Origin: a virus
IMG/VR virus record: IMGVR_UViG_3300006789_000106
Coordinates: 1-29,236 of that record
Strand: one strand, 5' to 3'
DNA: 29,236 nucleotides
In this document: one piece after another, positions 8,407 to 18,262 of the stretch
How positions within the stretch are numbered: position 1 is the stretch's first letter
How the letters are laid out: each line of letters opens with the position of its first letter
Program-made: the position numbers and the translations under genes
Notes under the pieces: generated by a model
What the model was told of the DNA's origin: nothing
Seen by the model: only the letters and a program-made list of their open reading frames with translations
The model's database searches: none

Positions 8407-9933
8407 TTATTCTGGTTTAATGTCTAATATCCCTTCTTCATCAGACGCATTAGACGCATTAGACGTATCAGACGTATTAGATGCATTAGACGTATTAGAC
8501 GTATTAGATGCATTAGACGTATTAGATGAAGTGGCTTGTTGATTGTACCATCCTATTGCTTCAAATGAGAAACCTATTTGAAGCATTAGTTCTCTATACA
8601 GTTGTGTTGGGTTTTCTGCAGTAAAAGGATTAATTGGTGCGTAGTCCATGTCAAAGTTTGCATCTGTAACACCTTTATTTAATTTAAAAAGATAATTGTT
8701 AGTACCATACCATTCTTCATAAGCTTTCTTAATTTCTTGTTCTGTTTTCTTTTTCTTATCTTTATCTGAAAGACCTGCTTTATATAACTTATAATGCTCA
8801 TCAGCGGTTATAAACTTAGTTGCATCAAAATTCTTATCTCTACTTTTCATAAAGGCTATATATTCTGCACCAACATTGGTTTCTCCATCTTTTATTTTTT
8901 TAAAAATATTTACAGCAAATTGCTTAGTTTCTAATGCATCTTGTTTTCTAAGTGTTACTTCTTGCCTCACAGAAGCAGTAAGGTCATTAAAACTAAACAC
9001 GTTATCATTACCATTATTCTCATTCTCTAATCTTTTCCTTTTTGCTTCAGCTTGATTATACCCAGCAGCTGCTGTTTTATCAAACATATCAACGTATTGA
9101 TTAACAACTATATCCATTAATTCTGAGTGTTTTGTTTCATCTTTTATTAAATTAGGGTCTATACCTAACCCACCATCAATAATAAAATCATCTGTAGCTA
9201 GAGATATAAGCGTTTCTCTACCTCCTTCAGTTATCCAGTTTTTTAATTGTAATTTATGGAAATTTTTACTAGCACCGTCAAGTTTATTACCTGAATTATA
9301 TATAGATTTGTTTAAATTAACAACTTTGTTTGCTGTTTTAAAATCTTTATTGAAATACTTAGGTAGACTATTTAGCTCTGTAACATTACCATTACCAATA
9401 AAAGATATATTTCCATTTTCAGTTATTTCTATATCATGTTTGTCTGTCAAGACATCTGTTAATATATTTAAATTACCTGGTTCATTACCTTCTGAGACTA
9501 ATCTATTAGTAAAGTCCGGTAAATCTTCTTCTTTCATATTCTTAAAAATATCAAATTGAGTACTAAGTTGCTGGAAAGCATCAGATATAGAGTTCATTTT
9601 AGAAACAGACTCCATATAGGCGGTTGAGGTAGGGCTATACCTACCAGCTACTCTAGCTGCTTGTGCATACTCGTTTCTTTTTGATATTAAAAAATTATTT
9701 ACTGCATTCCTATATTTTGGAGAAATCTTTGCTACGTTCAATGGCTCACCCATGTTCTCTAAGTAGGATGCTACTTTAGACTCAACATCTGCTTTCTGCG
9801 CCTTTCTATCACTTAAGATTTTTTGTACAATACCCATAGATTTAGCAAATGGTTGCTCGAAGGATAAAGATGGATCATAATACCTGCTTTGGTATAATAA
9901 ACCCTGTTGTGCTATTAAATCTTTGTCTGCCAT
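8407..9933 (-). CDS. 508-residue probable internal virion protein with Ser-Asn repeat tail
   Basis: I do not recognise this protein by family. It is 508 residues, mostly charged and helical, with no signal peptide and no membrane segment. The N-terminus (ADKDLIAQQGLLYQSRYYDP) is followed by a helical region to about residue 130 and a mixed region that includes Lys/Glu-rich stretches near 300-400. The C-terminus, from about residue 465, is a low-complexity run of Ser-Asn-Thr and Ser-Asn-Ala triplets, ending in an acidic tail (DEEGILDIKPE). It lies between a gp14-like small protein and the giant protein, two bases before the latter, which is the usual place for an ejection (internal core) protein such as T7 gp15 or a crAss-like cargo protein. 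That role is inferred from position only. Confidence 0.75.
   Translation of the reverse strand: MADKDLIAQQGLLYQSRYYDPSLSFEQPFAKSMGIVQKILSDRKAQKADVESKVASYLENMGEPLNVAKISPKYRNAVNNFLISKRNEYAQAARVAGRYSPTSTAYMESVSKMNSISDAFQQLSTQFDIFKNMKEEDLPDFTNRLVSEGNEPGNLNILTDVLTDKHDIEITENGNISFIGNGNVTELNSLPKYFNKDFKTANKVVNLNKSIYNSGNKLDGASKNFHKLQLKNWITEGGRETLISLATDDFIIDGGLGIDPNLIKDETKHSELMDIVVNQYVDMFDKTAAAGYNQAEAKRKRLENENNGNDNVFSFNDLTASVRQEVTLRKQDALETKQFAVNIFKKIKDGETNVGAEYIAFMKSRDKNFDATKFITADEHYKLYKAGLSDKDKKKKTEQEIKKAYEEWYGTNNYLFKLNKGVTDANFDMDYAPINPFTAENPTQLYRELMLQIGFSFEAIGWYNQQATSSNTSNASNTSNTSNASNTSDTSNASNASDEEGILDIKPE
8444..8524 (-). repeat. 9-bp tandem repeat, 9 copies, coding for Ser-Asn-Thr/Ala triplets
   Basis: Nine consecutive 9-base units are present on the plus strand, variants of GACGCATTA and GACGTATTA with GATGCATTA and one GACGTATCA, followed by a decayed partial unit (GATGA). 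They are in frame with the 508-residue protein, so a change in copy number would add or remove three residues without a frameshift. The encoded tripeptide is Ser-Asn-Thr, Ser-Asn-Ala or Ser-Asp-Thr. The near-identity of the units suggests recent expansion by slippage. Confidence 0.95.
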
Positions 9934-9944
9934 ATTATTTATTT

Positions 9945-10556
9945 TTATCTCTTAAGAGCAGAATATATTCCTGCTCCAGCTCCTATTAAATTACCAACCC
10001 CTCCAAGCATTCCAGCCGTAGCTTGTTGTCTAGCTTGATTTGCTGCCGCTAACCTTTGTTGAGACATGCCTAATAAAGTTCCTGTTTTTTCTTGTTCCAT
10101 TTGTCTAGATACCATTTCACCTTGTCTTTCCATGCTTTGGAGTTGACCAGCCATATTAGCCTGTGCCATTTCATTACCAGACTCTTGTTGAGCGATACTA
10201 GCAGATGCTTGCTGTAAGTTTTGAGACTGTTGTCCAGCCATAGCTTGAGCTAGAGCAGCTATACCAGAACCACCCGCAGCTCCTTGCATAGCTCCCATAG
10301 TGTTTGATAAACCTTGCTGTTGTTGTTGCGCGGCGAAATCAGCAGTTTGAGTATTAACCGTTAAGTCCTCATATGTGTTCTCCATATTTTGGTATGCGTT
10401 AGAGGTGTCTAGATTCATATAAGAAGCTTTATTTCTTTCAAACTCTGCTTTAGCTTTTCTCTGTTCTCTTCTTCTTTTACCACTACCTATGATACCCCCA
10501 GCTATACCAGCTAGACCTTGAATACCTTGTAATGCTGCTCCAATTGGAATTGCCAT
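9945..10556 (-). CDS. 203-residue Gly/Ala/Gln-rich internal virion protein (T7 gp14-like by layout)
   Basis: The protein starts with a Gly/Ala/Ile-rich helix (GAALQGIQGLAGIAGGIIGS, residues 6-25) followed at once by a very basic stretch (GKRRREQRKAK). The middle, about residues 40-180, is Gln/Ala/Met-rich and helical with a QQQQQ run, and the C-terminus has a second Gly/Ala hydrophobic helix (MLGGVGNLIGAGAGIYSALK). Two glycine-rich amphipathic or membrane-seeking helices around a coiled coil are typical of the small ejection protein of podoviruses, of which T7 gp14 forms the outer-membrane channel. It is first in a row of three likely ejection genes. The composition is seen directly; the family assignment is by layout and recollection of similar marine phage proteins. 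Confidence 0.75.
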   Translation of the reverse strand: MAIPIGAALQGIQGLAGIAGGIIGSGKRRREQRKAKAEFERNKASYMNLDTSNAYQNMENTYEDLTVNTQTADFAAQQQQQGLSNTMGAMQGAAGGSGIAALAQAMAGQQSQNLQQASASIAQQESGNEMAQANMAGQLQSMERQGEMVSRQMEQEKTGTLLGMSQQRLAAANQARQQATAGMLGGVGNLIGAGAGIYSALKR

Positions 10557-10603
10557 AATCTTTATATTTTTATATTATTATTATTACACTTTATCGCTAA
10601 ATA

Positions 10604-10936
10604 TTAACTACTTATGAATATTTCAGAACTAACAGCAAATAATTCTACCTTAGAATTAGAAACTATCTTAAATTCTGCTTCTCCATAATAACCTATTACT
10701 CCAGATGTATTTACAACAGCATCTTTAGCAAAGAATATGAAATCACCACTACTAGGTCTCGGACTAGTATCGGCTATATCACATGTTATAGAAGTAGATC
10801 CTATCGCTGTACACTCTCCTATTTTGTATATTTCTTTGTCATCACTGGACATATCTTGGAAATAAACTATATCTTCAGCATTAGACTGAATCGATACATT
10901 TATAGGATTATTAAAGTTTAAAGTTATACTAGCCAT
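10604..10936 (-). CDS. 110-residue beta-rich conserved phage structural protein
   Basis: This small acidic protein (MASITLNFNNPINVSIQSNA...) is rich in Ser, Ile, Val, Asp and alternating hydrophobic residues, as in a beta sandwich, with no signal peptide and no membrane helix. Similar short proteins stand between tail-fibre genes and internal-protein genes in uncultured marine phages as I remember them, without known function. It begins 8 bases after the 738-residue fibre-like gene ends and is followed by a 47-base A/T-rich gap with TTA repeats that holds nothing else. A tail tip, fibre-attachment or decoration role is possible but not shown. Confidence 0.7.
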   Translation of the reverse strand: MASITLNFNNPINVSIQSNAEDIVYFQDMSSDDKEIYKIGECTAIGSTSITCDIADTSPRPSSGDFIFFAKDAVVNTSGVIGYYGEAEFKIVSNSKVELFAVSSEIFISS

Positions 10937-10944
10937 GTTTTTTA

Positions 10945-13161
10945 TTATTGATTAGAAAATTCAGTTTTATATACGTTCCAAGACGTACTGCTACTAATTC
11001 CAGTTATTCTTAGGTAAGCTAAATAAGTGTTTGTTGTTGCTTGCTTGGTAAATTTCAAACATATATTACCGTCGCTATATCCTAAATTAGATGTACCATT
11101 ATTATCACTAGTGCTTGTATATACTAAGTTTTGAACACCAGATTGATTACCACTACTACCGAAAGAACCTCCATTAGGTACATTGTCGCTTCTATTGCCT
11201 GTAGTAGTAGCAACATCATTATCAGTGATAGTAACCGCCTGAGAGTCTTCACTTGTTGTATCAAAACTAGATCCATTATACGTAAAAAGATCCATACCAC
11301 TTGGTCCATGTTGTTGTCTAGCAGGATTCGTTGAGCTAATATTGTCTCCAACGAATAAAGAATCTGCCTGAACACTCATGTAGCTCAATTGATTACCATT
11401 ACTATTGTCATTGTTAGAGAATAGTATTTCAAATCTATCAGGAACACTAATAGCATTAAAGTGAACTTTAAATACTCCAGCTCCTGTACCTAAAACAACT
11501 GGTACTAAATAAACACCTTCTTGCCCACTAGTAGTAATTGAAGCTCCAGGTGAAACACCTATAGCTGCATTAACTGTAGCAGTATTACTATCTTCGCTAC
11601 CATCGTTTGCTTTGTAAGTGAATGAATCTATAAAGTTTGTTGAATCATCATGTTTGTAGTAAACTGTTGATCCACTTAAGGAACTTCCAGCGCTTACCGA
11701 GGTTGTTTGGTTAGCATCTGTAAACAGTGAACCATTGCTTGGCACAGACACAATAGTATAAGTTAAAGTATCATTGTTAGCATCAGTAGCATTTAATGTT
11801 ACGAGAGTTCCTCCGCCTTTCTGTGCTGAAACACTAACAGTATTGGCTACAGGAGCGGTATTTTGTATATAGTTATCTATGTTTAGTACAGATGTCAAAT
11901 CCTGCTCTGTTGTAGAATAAATATTAAAACTAAGTTTTATCGTAACAGATGTTGAGTTGTTATCGTAAATGGTGATCTTTGTTACCTCATAATCTAAAGA
12001 GCTTGAATTTTGATTTGTAAAAGCACTTATAGGTATATTGTCTAAACCTATATCGCTACTACTTGTTAACACAAAGGTAGTAGTGTTTTCATCATATATA
12101 CCAAAATCAGTTTCATTAACTTCTAAGTATGTATCTAAGTTTGATGGTAAGGTTATTCCACTTTCTGTAGTTGTAACTGATAATGTTAATTTAACTTTAG
12201 ATTTTTGTAGTATATCTAAGCAGCTAGGTTGACCTGATGATGTGTTAAAAGTATTAGATAAGTCACCTGTGATACAAATTGTATATGTCTCAGATCCACT
12301 AGATATAGAAGGAAAAGGTATAACATATGAATATGATCCAGAAGATGGCATAGTAACATTAGATATAGAGCTAACTGATGTTCCTCCAGAATCTACTACA
12401 GTTACACTAAATTCAGCACCCACTCCTCCAAAAATCTTGTATGTTCTACTTTCTCCTATCTCTAGTATGTTAGAAGAGGATATATTATAACCTGTTATTT
12501 CAGCTTGTATTACTGGTATTACTATAGCTGAGGCTTTGAAAATTATTTTATCACCAGAAATAGACTCGTTGGGAAATTTATAACTTATGTAGAAAGTTCT
12601 AGATATTAAATTACCGTCAGAATCATTAGTTGAATCATATGTTATAGTGTAACTATTTTGATCTCCTATAGATAATACCGCTTCTGGAGCCGACGCAAAG
12701 TAGTAGCCACTATTAGCACTTATTACTTTAGTAAATATTTGAGTGCTCGTATCATAAGCTCCAGATGAACTGTAAGCAGTGTTTGTTGATGGCGAAGGTG
12801 AAACATTACTTGGGTTAGTGAAACTAGTTACATCATAAGTACCTTGTATAGTGTATTGAACAAGAGAGGCATTACCATCTATGTCTATAACTATATCTGT
12901 ATTTGCAGATGGCATTGTATAACTATCGTTTAAGTCAACATCTACAAGAACAGTGTTACCAATAGTGCCAGCCGTTCCACTGTTTGATAAACTTATACTT
13001 GTTATACCACTTGTAACACCTGTATTATCTGTAAAACTAGAAGCAGAGACTACGTAACCTTGGTCTGGAGTTATAACTAATTGAGCATTTTGAGAGCCTA
13101 TAGCGCTTCCACCAATTTTAGTTAAAGTAACAGAATTTATAGTACAATTGTTTAATGCCAT
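10945..13161 (-). CDS. 738-residue tail fibre/adhesin-like protein with Ig/cadherin-like domain
   Basis: The protein is almost entirely beta-rich, Ser/Thr/Asn/Gly-rich and low in charge, as in secreted adhesins and phage fibres. The N-terminal half (about 1-430) looks like several diverged Ig-like modules, with TFYISYKFP and similar strand patterns. At about 434-540 there is a clear Big_9/cadherin-like domain: TAPVANTVSVSA, then DANNDTLTYTIVSVPSNGSL, then DSFTYKANDGSEDSNTATV. The C-terminal part, about 555-738, contains VFKVHFNAISVPDRFEILFS and aromatic/Gly-rich strands that could bind carbohydrate. It follows the muzzle gene by one base, so it is a candidate receptor-binding or tail-appendage protein. 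The domain at 434-540 is well supported; the receptor role is inferred. No signal peptide is present. Confidence 0.8.
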   Translation of the reverse strand: MALNNCTINSVTLTKIGGSAIGSQNAQLVITPDQGYVVSASSFTDNTGVTSGITSISLSNSGTAGTIGNTVLVDVDLNDSYTMPSANTDIVIDIDGNASLVQYTIQGTYDVTSFTNPSNVSPSPSTNTAYSSSGAYDTSTQIFTKVISANSGYYFASAPEAVLSIGDQNSYTITYDSTNDSDGNLISRTFYISYKFPNESISGDKIIFKASAIVIPVIQAEITGYNISSSNILEIGESRTYKIFGGVGAEFSVTVVDSGGTSVSSISNVTMPSSGSYSYVIPFPSISSGSETYTICITGDLSNTFNTSSGQPSCLDILQKSKVKLTLSVTTTESGITLPSNLDTYLEVNETDFGIYDENTTTFVLTSSSDIGLDNIPISAFTNQNSSSLDYEVTKITIYDNNSTSVTIKLSFNIYSTTEQDLTSVLNIDNYIQNTAPVANTVSVSAQKGGGTLVTLNATDANNDTLTYTIVSVPSNGSLFTDANQTTSVSAGSSLSGSTVYYKHDDSTNFIDSFTYKANDGSEDSNTATVNAAIGVSPGASITTSGQEGVYLVPVVLGTGAGVFKVHFNAISVPDRFEILFSNNDNSNGNQLSYMSVQADSLFVGDNISSTNPARQQHGPSGMDLFTYNGSSFDTTSEDSQAVTITDNDVATTTGNRSDNVPNGGSFGSSGNQSGVQNLVYTSTSDNNGTSNLGYSDGNICLKFTKQATTNTYLAYLRITGISSSTSWNVYKTEFSNQ

Positions 13162-13162
13162 G

Positions 13163-16100
13163 TTAGTCGTTGTTTTCTTTTATGGTTAGGTCAAATTTAG
13201 TTGTTACTGTATCTCCAGAAATAGATTCTAATAAATCTATACCTTGTGTTGAGAACTCAGCGGTATCTAAACTACCAGTTTGGTTTATTTCATTCCAAGT
13301 GTTATTTCTTCCACTTATAAAATTGTAATATATACCTTCTTTCTCCTTAAAATCTAATACTTGACCGTCTTGAAGGTTAGTGTTAATGAAAGGACAATAC
13401 CAACCATCAGATCCTTCATAGAATAAAGTCTTGAAGTTTTTAACTTTCGAAGGCATATCGTTAAATATAAACTTAACACTAGACTCTTGTAAAGTACCTC
13501 CATAAAAAGTATTTCTTTCTTCATTATCATGAGACCATATAATACCGTTTTTTAAAGTATAATAAACATTATTCAAAGATGTGCCTGATTCGGCAACAAA
13601 ACCTTTAAATGTTGGCCAGCCATTAACCATCTCTTTATAAGAAACTGTTTTATCATTCTCGAATGAAATATTATAACAATTAGAGTTATCATCGTAACTA
13701 CCTATTATTTTTGATTTATGTGAAGCTAATTTATCAGAGAAGTAATCTGACATACCTTGTGAGGATATCTCAGTTAACCCGTCTCTAGATAATCTCATAA
13801 CTACACCTCTATTTTTATCAGTAAAGTATGATCTAAAACCATAATAAGAAAAAGACTCTGGATTTTTAGAAATACCATATTCGCCTATATAAGGAATTAC
13901 TTGACCTAATACATTGGAATTAGATGTTATGTTAGCGCTCCCGTCTGCATTAAATAGAGCATCTTTCTGAGCAAGTATCTTTAAAACCTTATCTTCACAT
14001 AGAACTGTTAAATCTGTGTCTCTAGCGTGAAGTTTCTGTATTGTCCCATTAGCTGGGTTTAAGTCTTTAGTTATAGATTCTGCTTGTATAAATTGATTAA
14101 GTCTATTTACTCCTGACACAGAGTTAAATATTTGAGAGAATATAATTCCAGATCCTCTTCTTTCTTCTTGATAAGGCTCATCTAATGTAGCTGAAACCTT
14201 AACACCTTTACCTATTCTTATAGCATTATAATCGTCTCTAATTCTATCAGATTCAACTCCGTTACCGAAAGAATAACAATTGAACCAATCCAGCTCGTGT
14301 TGTGACGGTACTGCTTTGTTACCATGACTACTTATAGGTATGTTTTCACTTGCTTCATAGAATATATCTAAGTCTACACTCTCTTTTGGTTCAGTCTCCC
14401 ATATAGCTGGGTTATTTGAAGTAAAAGTAGAATCAGCATTATACTTGGTTAAAAATTCTAGATTAGTAGTAGCGGTTGACTCATTAACAGTTATGTTATC
14501 TTCTGGTGCCCAAGATATTGGTTTATCTAATTTTAAAGTCCATCTAATCATTCTTGAGCTATAAAACTTTCCTTTTTTAGATCCTTTATAAGTCACACAG
14601 TGAACTCTAGAGAAATCTTTTATTTCGTATATAGTTTGATCTGGGTCATCAACCCATCTTATTTTTTGACCAGGAGACTCAAGCATTTTAACAACATCTT
14701 GTTCTTCAGGTCTGTGACTAGTTTCAAAACCCCACCAGAAACCTTCCCAAGCCTTTGGATCTTTATCACCCCACTTAAAATAACATATATCTATATATTT
14801 TGAACCTTGTCTAGTACCTCTACCGTGGGTTCCTCCTATTTCATAAGTTTCACCACTAGGTGTAGTATCTTCCATTAAACCACCTTTTCTAGAATAAGTT
14901 CTATGTTTATTACCTGTATTATCTATAAACCAACCTTTTCTTAAAGGCTTCCAAGTCTTAGATGAAGTACCAGATCTTGTAGTATTACCTAGCGATCTAG
15001 TAGCTTCAACAGCATAGTTTTCTGAAGAGTTACTATTAACTATGTTATCTTTTAAAACGTGATCATTATATATTTTAACAAAAAACCTTCCTTCAAACTC
15101 TGGTTTATTTTTAATTTGAGTTTGAAATATTTCTATACCTAAACCACTACTAGAATTTCCATGAGAACCTGTAAAAGACACGTTCTCTAAAGGCTTCTTA
15201 AGTGAAACTCTATAAAAGGTATCAAATAGTGAAACGTTTTCTATATCATAAAATATATTTGTTGATGTTCCTGAATTGAATATTTTACATTTTAAATCAG
15301 ACAGTGATATTATATTATTTCCTTCAGCACCCGCACCAGCATCATCCCAGTCTTCTTTAGGTATATCTAACGTCAATATTTCATCTTCAGGAAAACCTGA
15401 TGACTCAAAACCAGTCTCTATTTTTCCTTTAGATACGTTTTGTTGCTTTAATGTTATAGGAGCTTCATTCTCTATGGCTATTACTTTATATCTAGCCTCT
15501 GCGTCAATAAATAAATCAGAGTCGTGTCGTTTTTTAAGTATTAAAAACGTATCTTCTTGAACTTTATTTCTTTCTGATGATGGAAAAGATAACCATACGT
15601 TATCTGAAGACTCAACATAAAACCTGTCCATAGCTAAGTTATAGTACTCGTTAGAGTTTTCTTTTATAAAAAACTTAAAATGACTAAAACCTTCTGGTGG
15701 ATCAGATTGTAAAGTTAGTTTTATTTTATTATTTTTATCAGCTTGTGTTTTAGGTAAATTTACAGAGCTAGTTTCTGATGAAAAAACAGGTGTCTCTCTT
15801 CCATACTCGTCTTTATATACTACACCAGCTTGGTATGTTCTTGATGTCTTTATAGATTTACCAGGTTTCTTTATTGTGTCAGGTTGTAAATTTGGATCAT
15901 GCTCTATACTTATAGAAACTTTTGGTTTTATATTGTTAGAGTTCTTGTCTTTTATGTTGAAATTTTGTAAGTAGTTTGCGTAAACAAGCCTATTAGCTAC
16001 TATCTCTTGAGACTTTGCTAATCTTGGAACGTTATCCCAAGGTCTTAATATCTGATTAGATTGAACAACCTTACTTATTATCTCTGATTTTATAACATAT

Positions 16101-17377
16101 TCGCTTGGAAAATTACCAGAATCATCTTTCTCTAATGTGTCTACTACGTATACATTTTGATTACCCGAATCTTTGTAAAGTATATCTATTTTAATTACAT
16201 CACTTGGTGTATTACTTGAGAAAGAGGTAATTTTTAAATTCCTAACATTATTAGTCATACCTAAGTTATAACCTTTAAAAGGATTGTACTCAAACTCGCT
16301 TGGTAAAAAAGCTATTTCTGAAAAAGGAGAGAAGCAAGATATTTCATTGTTGTTATATATATATCTATAAGCAAACCTAGGGAATTTAAATTCAAACATA
16401 GGTGGATCTTGTGCTAGTGAAACATCCCATATTATTGTTTCTGGAGGAGCATCTATAACAGACTCTATGGTACAGGTAGCAAAAGATTGTGAATTACCTA
16501 AAGGAACGGTATTTACTTTAACTCTAACAGAATACTCTTCAATATCTTCTTCTATATCACCTGTCTCAGCCGTTAACACTAATGTGTCTCCAATGTTATA
16601 GTAAGGAAGGGTACTTAACCAGGTTAATGTAACAACTGTTCCAGCGGGTTTATTAACAACCTCACCATCTACAGTTGTTGTAAAATTCTGACTAGTACTA
16701 GTTTCAATAACAGCTATGTCACCATTTTGGTCTAACTGTTTTGTATTATACATTACTATACCAGGCTCTGTTATTGGTGATTTCTTAGCTACAGCAACAT
16801 CAGCTTCTATAAAATCTCTACCATATATTTCTGTATGTTCAGAAAACTGATCAGCAGAAGAAGCTTCTCTAAACCTACTTATATTAACACATTTAGGTTC
16901 ATTTAAGTCATCTGTGAAAAACAACAAGTCATCTATTATATTTATACCTGTTATTAAGTTGTTTTTGGAAAAATTTAAAACCCCATTTCTGTCTACTAAA
17001 ATAGGGCTTACAACATCTGTTGTTTGGTTATATTCTATAACAGCATCCATGTTGTCTCCAGTAACAAACCAGTATATACATTCTGTTTTATCGTACTTTA
17101 TTGACCCTATAGTTTCAGCTGTCCCTAAAGTAAAACCATATTGGTCATACTCTTCACTAGTAGGTATGTATGATGTGTAAGAACCTGTACTGCTATTTAA
17201 AGATTTATAAATATGAGGCGTATTACCTAGTATATTTTCAATAGCACCAACGTTACTGTTTTCTGAACTAGATATCTTGATATTTAAAGCGTCTCTGTAC
17301 TCTCCTGGCGGGACAAGTCTTTCGTCTAAATCTTTGTTCATTCTACCAGACGTAAACGGTCTTTTGATTTCAGGCAT
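13163..17377 (-). CDS. Tail stabilization / muzzle protein (crAss-like gp44 type)
   Basis: This 1404-residue protein begins with IKRPFTSGRMNKDLDERLVP and continues PGEYRDALNI, then GAIENILGNT. I recognise this N-terminal signature from the 'stabilization' or muzzle protein of crAss-like phages and many uncultured marine podoviruses; crAss001 gp44, which forms the distal end of the tail barrel, is about the same size. The rest is beta-rich with many aromatic residues and no membrane helix. It follows the two ring/adaptor genes and precedes the fibre-like protein, with 3 and 1 base spacings, the order expected for proximal-to-distal tail parts. A beta-propeller-like portion is plausible near residues 1050-1300 (YGISKNPESFSYYGFRSYFT onward) but I cannot prove it. 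The family call is fairly sure. Confidence 0.85.
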   Translation of the reverse strand: MPEIKRPFTSGRMNKDLDERLVPPGEYRDALNIKISSSENSNVGAIENILGNTPHIYKSLNSSTGSYTSYIPTSEEYDQYGFTLGTAETIGSIKYDKTECIYWFVTGDNMDAVIEYNQTTDVVSPILVDRNGVLNFSKNNLITGINIIDDLLFFTDDLNEPKCVNISRFREASSADQFSEHTEIYGRDFIEADVAVAKKSPITEPGIVMYNTKQLDQNGDIAVIETSTSQNFTTTVDGEVVNKPAGTVVTLTWLSTLPYYNIGDTLVLTAETGDIEEDIEEYSVRVKVNTVPLGNSQSFATCTIESVIDAPPETIIWDVSLAQDPPMFEFKFPRFAYRYIYNNNEISCFSPFSEIAFLPSEFEYNPFKGYNLGMTNNVRNLKITSFSSNTPSDVIKIDILYKDSGNQNVYVVDTLEKDDSGNFPSEYVIKSEIISKVVQSNQILRPWDNVPRLAKSQEIVANRLVYANYLQNFNIKDKNSNNIKPKVSISIEHDPNLQPDTIKKPGKSIKTSRTYQAGVVYKDEYGRETPVFSSETSSVNLPKTQADKNNKIKLTLQSDPPEGFSHFKFFIKENSNEYYNLAMDRFYVESSDNVWLSFPSSERNKVQEDTFLILKKRHDSDLFIDAEARYKVIAIENEAPITLKQQNVSKGKIETGFESSGFPEDEILTLDIPKEDWDDAGAGAEGNNIISLSDLKCKIFNSGTSTNIFYDIENVSLFDTFYRVSLKKPLENVSFTGSHGNSSSGLGIEIFQTQIKNKPEFEGRFFVKIYNDHVLKDNIVNSNSSENYAVEATRSLGNTTRSGTSSKTWKPLRKGWFIDNTGNKHRTYSRKGGLMEDTTPSGETYEIGGTHGRGTRQGSKYIDICYFKWGDKDPKAWEGFWWGFETSHRPEEQDVVKMLESPGQKIRWVDDPDQTIYEIKDFSRVHCVTYKGSKKGKFYSSRMIRWTLKLDKPISWAPEDNITVNESTATTNLEFLTKYNADSTFTSNNPAIWETEPKESVDLDIFYEASENIPISSHGNKAVPSQHELDWFNCYSFGNGVESDRIRDDYNAIRIGKGVKVSATLDEPYQEERRGSGIIFSQIFNSVSGVNRLNQFIQAESITKDLNPANGTIQKLHARDTDLTVLCEDKVLKILAQKDALFNADGSANITSNSNVLGQVIPYIGEYGISKNPESFSYYGFRSYFTDKNRGVVMRLSRDGLTEISSQGMSDYFSDKLASHKSKIIGSYDDNSNCYNISFENDKTVSYKEMVNGWPTFKGFVAESGTSLNNVYYTLKNGIIWSHDNEERNTFYGGTLQESSVKFIFNDMPSKVKNFKTLFYEGSDGWYCPFINTNLQDGQVLDFKEKEGIYYNFISGRNNTWNEINQTGSLDTAEFSTQGIDLLESISGDTVTTKFDLTIKENND

Positions 17378-17380
17378 ATG

Positions 17381-18259
17381 TTAGTGTTTTAAATGCTTAG
17401 ACTTACCTCTCATTATTTGAGTTAGTTCTTCTATTTTAAGATTTGATAACCTCAGCTTTGCTTTTCTTGCAGATGCAAATTTTTCTTTTTTAAATCTATT
17501 TATAACGTATTCAGGTACATTAGCTCTAGCTGATAATATAGATAGTGCTACATATTTATATATAGCTTCTTCAGTAAACTTATGTACTATCATATCATCA
17601 TCGGTGGCTACACCATCACTTATATATTTTAATGTAACTATTTTAGATGCTAAAGAAGCATCGAAGAATATTTTAGATTTTAACGGATCTATAAAGAAAA
17701 CACCATTAGACTGAGCATATTCTGGTTCTATACCATATCTACCTCCAAGTATCTGTGTTATACCACCTTCGTTTTCAAGACTATTTAAATCATCTTGGCT
17801 ATCTTCTTGTCTTCCTTTAAACTTCTTCCAAGTCTCAGATTCATTTGCTGTAATTATATTTCCGTTGTTATCAAAAGTATAATTATAATCGCTGTCTTGC
17901 ACTAAAGGTAATGGATTGCTTGTATTTCTAGTTGGGTAGATTATTCTTTCTATACCACTACTATCTAACCAAGTTAGTTTTACATAATTAACATAATCAT
18001 GTGGTAGTGTCATTTGTAGGTTAGGAGGTACTTCTATTTCTTGTGATTTTTCTGATTTAAAAATATCATAAGTATATTCTTGCATACATCTCCTAACGTG
18101 GTAAGCTACATCAGTTCTTTTTATCTTACTTATTATTTTGTTTTCACCTACATAGTTTACAATAAAATTGTTTACTAGATCCTTCAGGTTTATAAACTGA
18201 TAGTTTCCATGATCGGATCCTTCGTAGTATTGTTGTTGTGTTCCAGTAAATAAAGCCAT
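17381..18259 (-). CDS. Head-tail connector / tail ring (adaptor) protein, 292 aa
   Basis: This 292-residue protein is of the type that forms rings between portal and tail tube in podoviruses (T7 gp11-like; ring proteins R1/R2 in crAss001). It has an N-terminal helical part (INLKDLVNNFIVNYVGENKI, then DVAYHVRRCMQEYTYDIFKS), a central beta-rich part with LPHDYVNYVKLTWLDSSGIE, and a C-terminal helical part (EEAIYKYVALSILSARANVP, then VINRFKKEKFASARKAKLRL). The alternation of helix, beta domain and helix fits the adaptor fold, and the sequence resembles crAss-like ring proteins as I recall them. Its place, four bases after the 233-residue protein and before the muzzle, supports this. Which ring it forms cannot be told. 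Confidence 0.8.
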   Translation of the reverse strand: MALFTGTQQQYYEGSDHGNYQFINLKDLVNNFIVNYVGENKIISKIKRTDVAYHVRRCMQEYTYDIFKSEKSQEIEVPPNLQMTLPHDYVNYVKLTWLDSSGIERIIYPTRNTSNPLPLVQDSDYNYTFDNNGNIITANESETWKKFKGRQEDSQDDLNSLENEGGITQILGGRYGIEPEYAQSNGVFFIDPLKSKIFFDASLASKIVTLKYISDGVATDDDMIVHKFTEEAIYKYVALSILSARANVPEYVINRFKKEKFASARKAKLRLSNLKIEELTQIMRGKSKHLKH

Positions 18260-18262
18260 TTA

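Noticed and set aside
8444-8524. Tandem array considered as a CRISPR or replication iteron
   Set aside because: Units are only 9 bases with no spacers, and they are in frame within the 508-residue coding sequence.
11124-11375. 83-codon minus-strand frame inside the fibre-like gene
   Set aside because: Out-of-frame shadow of the Ser/Asn/Asp-rich adhesin sequence; Leu/Val low complexity with no independent start.
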